Origin: Bacilli bacterium
GTDB lineage: Bacteria; Bacillota_I; Bacilli_A; RF39; UBA660
Direction: 5' to 3'
NCBI GenBank assembly: GCA_016302505.1
Contig: JAEDNL010000007.1
Span: 1 to 35,085, forward strand
DNA length: 35,085 nucleotides
The translations under genes were made by a program, and so were the position numbers. Below, piece after piece: positions 30,928 to 35,085 of this stretch. Position 1 is the first letter of the stretch. Each line of letters starts with the position of its first letter. Below the pieces are notes generated by a model that was not told the DNA's origin, did not search any database, and saw only the letters and a list, made by a program, of their open reading frames with translations.

Positions 30928-33801
30928 ATGAAGTATATTCCAATTAATATTAAAACTGAATATGAACTTATGAATAGTCTAATTAAAATAGATGAACTCA
31001 TTTTATATGCAAAAAATAATAACATAACGACTATTGGTATAACTGATAGTGATATGTTTGGAACAGTGGAATTTATTAATAAATGCAAGAGCGAAAATAT
31101 AAAACCAATAATAGGAATAGAAATAACTATAGATAATATTAACTTTTTATTATATGCTAAAAACTATAATGGATATGTTTCATTATGTGAAATAGTAACA
31201 CTTAAAAACTTAGAAGAAATAAGTTTAGATAAACTAGAAAGCTATAATGATATCATATGTGTTTGTAATTATAATGACTATTTAGTATTAAAAGAGTGTT
31301 TTAAAAATATATTTATAGGATATAAAAATAAAGATGAAAGAAAAGAATCTTTGAAATTAAGTAAGTCTATAGTATATTGTCCATGTATAAGATATTTTAA
31401 TCTTGAAGATAAAGAATATTTTAAATATATAAGACTAATAGATGAAAATAAAACTGTTAATGATGAAGTAGAAGTAAAAGATGATTATATAAAAGATGAT
31501 TATGATGAAATTGATATTAAAACAACAATTAAATTTTCTAATTTAATAAATATAGAAATACCAAAAAGAAAAGTACATATTCCTAGGTATAAAGAAAACT
31601 CTATTGAATTTTTAAGAGCACTCTCTAAAAAGGGACTTAGTAAAAGACTTAATGGAAATGTAAGTGATAAATATAAAAATAGACTTATGTATGAGTTATC
31701 TATTATAGAGAAGATGAACTTTGTTGATTATTTTCTTATTGTTTATGACTTTGTATTATTTGCTAAAAAAAATGGTATAAGGGTTGGACCAGGAAGAGGT
31801 AGTGGTGCGGCTTCACTTGTAAATTATTCTTTAGGTATTATTAATATAGATCCATTAAAATATGATTTAATATTTGAAAGGTTTTTAAATCCTGATAGAG
31901 TTACTATGCCTGATATTGATATAGACTTTGATAATATGAGAAGAGAAGAAGTAATAGACTATGTATCTAATAAATATGGTAAATATAATACTGCTAGAAT
32001 TATATCATTTAATACAATGCTTCCTAAACAAATAATAAGAGATACAGCAAGAGTTATGAATATAGATATTAGAGTAGTTGATACTATATGTAAAACTATT
32101 AAAGATGAAAAGAATTTTAATGAACTTAAAAATAATAAAGAATTTATTAAAATAGTTAAAAGTAGTACCATAATTAAAAAAATGATAAATATATGTAATA
32201 GACTATGTGGTCTTAAAAAGAATACTGCGATGCATGCAGCTGGTGTTGTTATTAGTGATGAGAAACTTACAAATATTATGCCTTTATATAAAAGTAATGA
32301 TGTTATATTAACCAGTTATAGTATGGAATATATAGAACAATTAGGACTTCTTAAAATGGACTTCTTATCAATTAAAAACTTAAATACTATATCTAATATA
32401 CTTGATGATATAGGTGACAATATAGATATTGATAATATTCCACTTGATGACAAAGAAACACTTTCATTATTTAAAAATGCATATACATCAGGTATATTTC
32501 AATTTGAAAGTAGTGGTATGAGAAGTTTCTTAAAATCATTAGAAGTAGATAACTTTAATACACTAGTAGATGCTATAGCATTATATAGGCCAGGACCTCG
32601 TGATAATATAGATGAATATATTAAACGAAAAAAAGGACTTAAAAAAGTAGAATATCTTGTTAAAGAGTTAGAACCAATATTAAAAAGTACATATGGAATT
32701 ATTATATATCAAGAACAAGTACTAGAAATATTAAGAACAGTTGGTAATTTTAGTTATTCACAAGCGGATAATATAAGAAGAGCTATGTCTAAAAAGAAAT
32801 ATGATTTAATATTAAAAGAAAAAGATAAAATAATTAATGGAGTTATAACTAAAGGTTATAATATAGACATAGCAACTAAATTATATGAATTAATAGTTAA
32901 ATTCTCATCATATGGTTTTAATAAATCACATTCAGTAGTTTATTCTAAAGTAGCATATCAAATGGCTTATTTAAAAAGTCATTATACTAAATATTTTATG
33001 AAAAACCTACTTAATATGAATAAAGGATCAGAAAAATTAAAAGAATATTTAGATGAGGCTAAAATACTAGGATTATCATTTAATAAAATAGATATTAATT
33101 TATCAGAAAAAGAATTTATAATAGAAAATGATCACTTAGTAATACCATTTTCTATAATCAACAGTATTGCTTATTCTGTGAGTGATGAGATTATTAATGA
33201 AAGACAAAAAGGATTATTTAAATCATTCTATGATTTTATGATAAGATGCTATGGAAAAAGTATTAATAAAAGAGTAGTTATATCTTTAATAGAATGTGGT
33301 GCATTTGATAAATTTAATATTAATAAAAAAAGTTATATAGAAAATATAGATGAAGTAATAAATTATGTAAGTCTTTGTAAAAATTTAAATTTAGTATTAG
33401 ATAGTGAACCAGTATTTGAAAGTACTAGTGACTATAATGATAAAGAATTAATTGAACTTGAAATTAAAAATTATGGATTTTATTTATCGCATCATCCAAT
33501 AACTAAATATGATAGAAGTTCATTCATAACATTAAAAGATTATAAAAAATATTTTAATAAAGTTATTAGTTCTATATTATATATAGAAAGTATAAAAAGT
33601 ATTAAAACTAAAGATAATGAAAATATGTCTTTTATTAAACTAAGTGATGAATATGATTCTATAGATGCAGTAGTATTTCCAAGAGTATATGATAAAATAA
33701 AAGACATAAATAGAAATAGTATATATAAAATAGATGCTAAAGTTGAAAGAAGGGAAAATACTTATCAATTAATTGTTTATAATATGATAAGAATAGAGTA
33801 A
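30928..33801 (+). CDS. dnaE: DNA polymerase III alpha subunit, DnaE type
   Basis: Second replicative polymerase. In low-GC Gram-positives it extends primers before handing over to PolC. 957 residues, clearly shorter than the about 1100 of Bacillus DnaE. The PHP domain is degenerate: the HLHTHSEYS of active members reads INIKTEYELM (N7, K9) and TDHGN reads TDSDM (S41), so the metal site is lost. Polymerase core is intact: GVGPGRGSGAAS as RVGPGRGSGAAS (about 287), PDIDIDF (about 330), AMHAAGVVIS (about 434), LYRPGPRD (about 552), SYGFNKSHSVVYS. It ends soon after the OB domain and lacks a long tail. The sortase gene starts 1 base after its stop. Confidence 0.95.
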   Translation: MKYIPINIKTEYELMNSLIKIDELILYAKNNNITTIGITDSDMFGTVEFINKCKSENIKPIIGIEITIDNINFLLYAKNYNGYVSLCEIVTLKNLEEISLDKLESYNDIICVCNYNDYLVLKECFKNIFIGYKNKDERKESLKLSKSIVYCPCIRYFNLEDKEYFKYIRLIDENKTVNDEVEVKDDYIKDDYDEIDIKTTIKFSNLINIEIPKRKVHIPRYKENSIEFLRALSKKGLSKRLNGNVSDKYKNRLMYELSIIEKMNFVDYFLIVYDFVLFAKKNGIRVGPGRGSGAASLVNYSLGIINIDPLKYDLIFERFLNPDRVTMPDIDIDFDNMRREEVIDYVSNKYGKYNTARIISFNTMLPKQIIRDTARVMNIDIRVVDTICKTIKDEKNFNELKNNKEFIKIVKSSTIIKKMINICNRLCGLKKNTAMHAAGVVISDEKLTNIMPLYKSNDVILTSYSMEYIEQLGLLKMDFLSIKNLNTISNILDDIGDNIDIDNIPLDDKETLSLFKNAYTSGIFQFESSGMRSFLKSLEVDNFNTLVDAIALYRPGPRDNIDEYIKRKKGLKKVEYLVKELEPILKSTYGIIIYQEQVLEILRTVGNFSYSQADNIRRAMSKKKYDLILKEKDKIINGVITKGYNIDIATKLYELIVKFSSYGFNKSHSVVYSKVAYQMAYLKSHYTKYFMKNLLNMNKGSEKLKEYLDEAKILGLSFNKIDINLSEKEFIIENDHLVIPFSIINSIAYSVSDEIINERQKGLFKSFYDFMIRCYGKSINKRVVISLIECGAFDKFNINKKSYIENIDEVINYVSLCKNLNLVLDSEPVFESTSDYNDKELIELEIKNYGFYLSHHPITKYDRSSFITLKDYKKYFNKVISSILYIESIKSIKTKDNENMSFIKLSDEYDSIDAVVFPRVYDKIKDINRNSIYKIDAKVERRENTYQLIVYNMIRIE

Positions 33802-33802
33802 T

Positions 33803-34552
33803 ATGAAAAAGAAGAATAATGATATTAAACAAAATATTAATAAATTATTAGATAGAGTTATTATAGTATTAATAGTTATGATTGTTATTAGTGGTGTATT
33901 TTTGTTACTCAGAAAAGAAGAATACACTAACACTATTAATGAAGTAAATGATAGTAAATTAGATATAAAGAAAGAAGAAGTATCTGTTAAAGATGAAATA
34001 GATGAATTAAAAAAGAAATATAATAATGATGAGGTTATTGCTATATTAAATATTGATGATGAAATAAATACACCAGTTGCTCAAACTAATGATAATCAAT
34101 TTTATTTAAAGAAATCATTATCACTTAAAAAAAGTGTACTCGGATCTGTTTTTATGGATTATAGAGTTAATAAAGACTCTAAACAAATAAACATATATGG
34201 ACACAATAGTACTAAATATAAACCCCCATTTAATACACTAGAAGGTTATTTAAAAAAAGATTATTTTAATGAACATAAAAATATTTCATTAAAAATAGAT
34301 AATGAAATTAAAAAATATGAAATATTTAGTATAGTTCTAGCAGATAAAAAAAGTACTGAAGAACATATGAATATAAATTATAAAAGTGATTCTGAATGGT
34401 TAAAACACTTTAATAGATTAAAAAATAGAAGTATTTATAAAACAAATATTGAATTAAATGAAAATGATAAAGTATTAGTACTTCAAACATGTTTATTTGG
34501 TAAGAATAAAGGTAAACTTATGGTAGTAGTAGCTAAATTAATAGAAGAATAA
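33803..34552 (+). CDS. Sortase, class B-like, with Lys at the conserved Arg
   Basis: 249 residues. Anchors surface proteins to peptidoglycan. One N-terminal helix (about 18-36) and an acidic/Lys linker precede the catalytic barrel. His134 in IYGHNS and Cys230 in VLQTCLF are the catalytic pair; the conserved Arg (GRLVV in SrtB) is replaced by Lys238 in GKLMVV. The long insert between them (DYFNEHKNISL...STEEHMNINY) fits class B. No sortase substrate gene is complete in the window, but a minus-strand gene at the right edge ends in a sorting-signal-like tail. It starts right after dnaE; its ribosome binding site is weak, so coupling to dnaE is likely. Terminator follows at once. Confidence 0.85.
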   Translation: MKKKNNDIKQNINKLLDRVIIVLIVMIVISGVFLLLRKEEYTNTINEVNDSKLDIKKEEVSVKDEIDELKKKYNNDEVIAILNIDDEINTPVAQTNDNQFYLKKSLSLKKSVLGSVFMDYRVNKDSKQINIYGHNSTKYKPPFNTLEGYLKKDYFNEHKNISLKIDNEIKKYEIFSIVLADKKSTEEHMNINYKSDSEWLKHFNRLKNRSIYKTNIELNENDKVLVLQTCLFGKNKGKLMVVVAKLIEE

Positions 34553-34572
34553 TTTTCTTCTTTTTATTTTGA
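34543..34572 (+). terminator. Terminator after the sortase gene
   Basis: AGAAGAA/TTCTTCT (34543-34549, 34555-34561) with T-rich tail; it includes the stop codon. Confidence 0.75.
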
Positions 34573-34679
34573 AAAACTTTTATAATCTAATATATATCAT
34601 TATAAAAAAATTTAACTATAGATAATTTAATTTCCTCATATTAAAATATATATTTAATACTTTTGAAAATAATGGTTTT

Positions 34680-34991
34680 ATGTTACTATCATTTGGTTGT
34701 GATAAAATGAGAAATCAATATTTAATTTATGCAGATGAGTCACATCTGTTGATTTATCAAAATTAAAAGTGATTGACGCAGAAAAATCATCCAAATATGA
34801 ACTTATAATAAATATGAAATTGGACAAATAATATGTAAGCATGAACCGGTATAACTTCAATTGAGTTACCAGAAGGATTAGAATATATTGAAGAGTATGT
34901 ATTATATGAAAATAAACTTAAAACAGTTACTTATATTGATTAATATGCTTTTGCATATAGTGTGAGTGCGCTATCATATTGTGCAAGATAA
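34680..34991 (+). pseudogene. Decayed BspA-like leucine-rich-repeat surface protein gene
   Basis: Pieces of one protein are spread over several frames. ATG 34680 opens a short stretch (LLSFGCDKM...YADESH) ending at TAA. After a frame change comes TSVDLSKLKVIDAEKSSKYE, ending at TAA; a further shift gives TSIELPEGLEYIEEYVLYEN, KLKTVTYID, a TAA at 34941 and then YAFAYS. L-x-S-I-x-[IL]-P-x-x-[VL]-x-x-I-x-x-x-[AV]-F is the BspA-type repeat (LRR_5). At least two frameshifts and two stops have inactivated it and most repeats are gone. A terminator follows. Confidence 0.6.
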
Positions 34992-35007
34992 TTAAAAACA
35001 TGCAAAT

Positions 35008-35034
35008 AAAAAATCCTAGTTTTAGGATTTTTTT
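35008..35034. terminator. Bidirectional terminator near the right edge
   Basis: AAAATCCTA-GTTT-TAGGATTTT with A and T runs on both sides, perfect 11-bp stem. It can end the LRR remnant on the plus strand and the partial surface protein gene on the minus strand, whose stop codon lies at its edge. Confidence 0.85.
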
Positions 35035-35085
35035 AGTTTAATCTTCTTTTTAAAGTAATAGTACCTACAAGTAATAAAGAACTTA
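35033..35085 (-). CDS. Partial surface protein C-terminus with sorting-signal-like tail
   Basis: The minus strand enters the window as ...SSLLLVGTITLKRRLN then TAA at 35033-35035: 16 full codons. A hydrophobic stretch followed by a short positive tail (KRRLN) is the end of a sortase substrate or a C-terminally anchored membrane protein. The LPxTG-type motif would lie outside the window. It faces the sortase gene 0.5 kb away. Confidence 0.5.
   Translation of the reverse strand, partial: SSLLLVGTITLKRRLN

Noticed and set aside
1..35085. CRISPR arrays, insertion sequences or transposases
   Set aside because: No repeat-spacer pattern, no transposase-like protein and no terminal inverted repeats were found on either strand.

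Overview
This window is a strongly AT-rich stretch of a low-GC Gram-positive-type genome. It carries both replicative polymerases of that group (PolC and DnaE), DivIVA, SepF, a T-box leader, a class B-type sortase and alanine racemase, so the cell makes peptidoglycan. TGA is used as a normal stop (for example at 23874-23876) and Trp is TGG, so this is not a code-4 Mycoplasma. The closest guess is an uncultured wall-bearing relative of Bacilli/Mollicutes (RF39- or Erysipelotrichia-like gut lineages). That placement is inference, not read directly from the sequence.

Layout. 1-1915 is on the minus strand: a partial membrane protein, a membrane-anchored EIIB-like domain without its phospho-cysteine, a membrane-anchored thioredoxin-like protein, and a CDP-alcohol phosphatidyltransferase (probably PgsA). 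From 1961 onward nearly everything is on the plus strand. First come tmRNA (ssrA) and tRNA-Gln(CUG) and tRNA-Thr(CGU). 2778-9043 is a looser accessory segment: an ABC-2 type exporter, a decayed membrane gene, a DUF3955-like protein next to an XRE regulator, a methyltransferase, a nucleotidyltransferase remnant, two unknown proteins and phosphoglycerate mutase. 9157-10366 has a secreted lysozyme-like protein and an unknown protein with an ADP-ribosyltransferase-like sequence pattern.

10378-14484 is an aspartyl T-box operon: a compact leader, aspS, an unknown gene and lysS. Next come a lone prepilin, polC, a secreted Flg_new-repeat protein and a YycJ-like metallo-beta-lactamase-fold nuclease. 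21647-25507 is an overlapping three-gene wall operon: alr, an ATP-grasp enzyme and a lipid flippase. It is followed by obg, polA, sepF, divIVA, dnaE and a sortase. The right edge holds a decayed BspA-type leucine-rich-repeat gene and the C-terminal tail of a minus-strand surface protein that looks like a cell-wall sorting signal.

The genes fall into replication and translation core (polC, dnaE, polA, aspS, lysS, obg, ssrA), cell envelope and division (alr, ATP-grasp, flippase, sepF, divIVA, pgsA, sortase) and exported Cys-containing proteins. Transcription units are short and separated by clear intrinsic terminators. Most promoters have an extended -10 (TGnTATAAT), and several genes start only 16-17 bp after the -10, so the Shine-Dalgarno sits at the very 5' end of the mRNA.

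The points most worth following up are the very compact aspS T-box (short Stem I, terminator built as an outward extension of the antiterminator), the five 11-bp phased repeats before the ABC exporter, the uncharacterised ATP-grasp between alr and the flippase, and the two unknown proteins flanking aspS.
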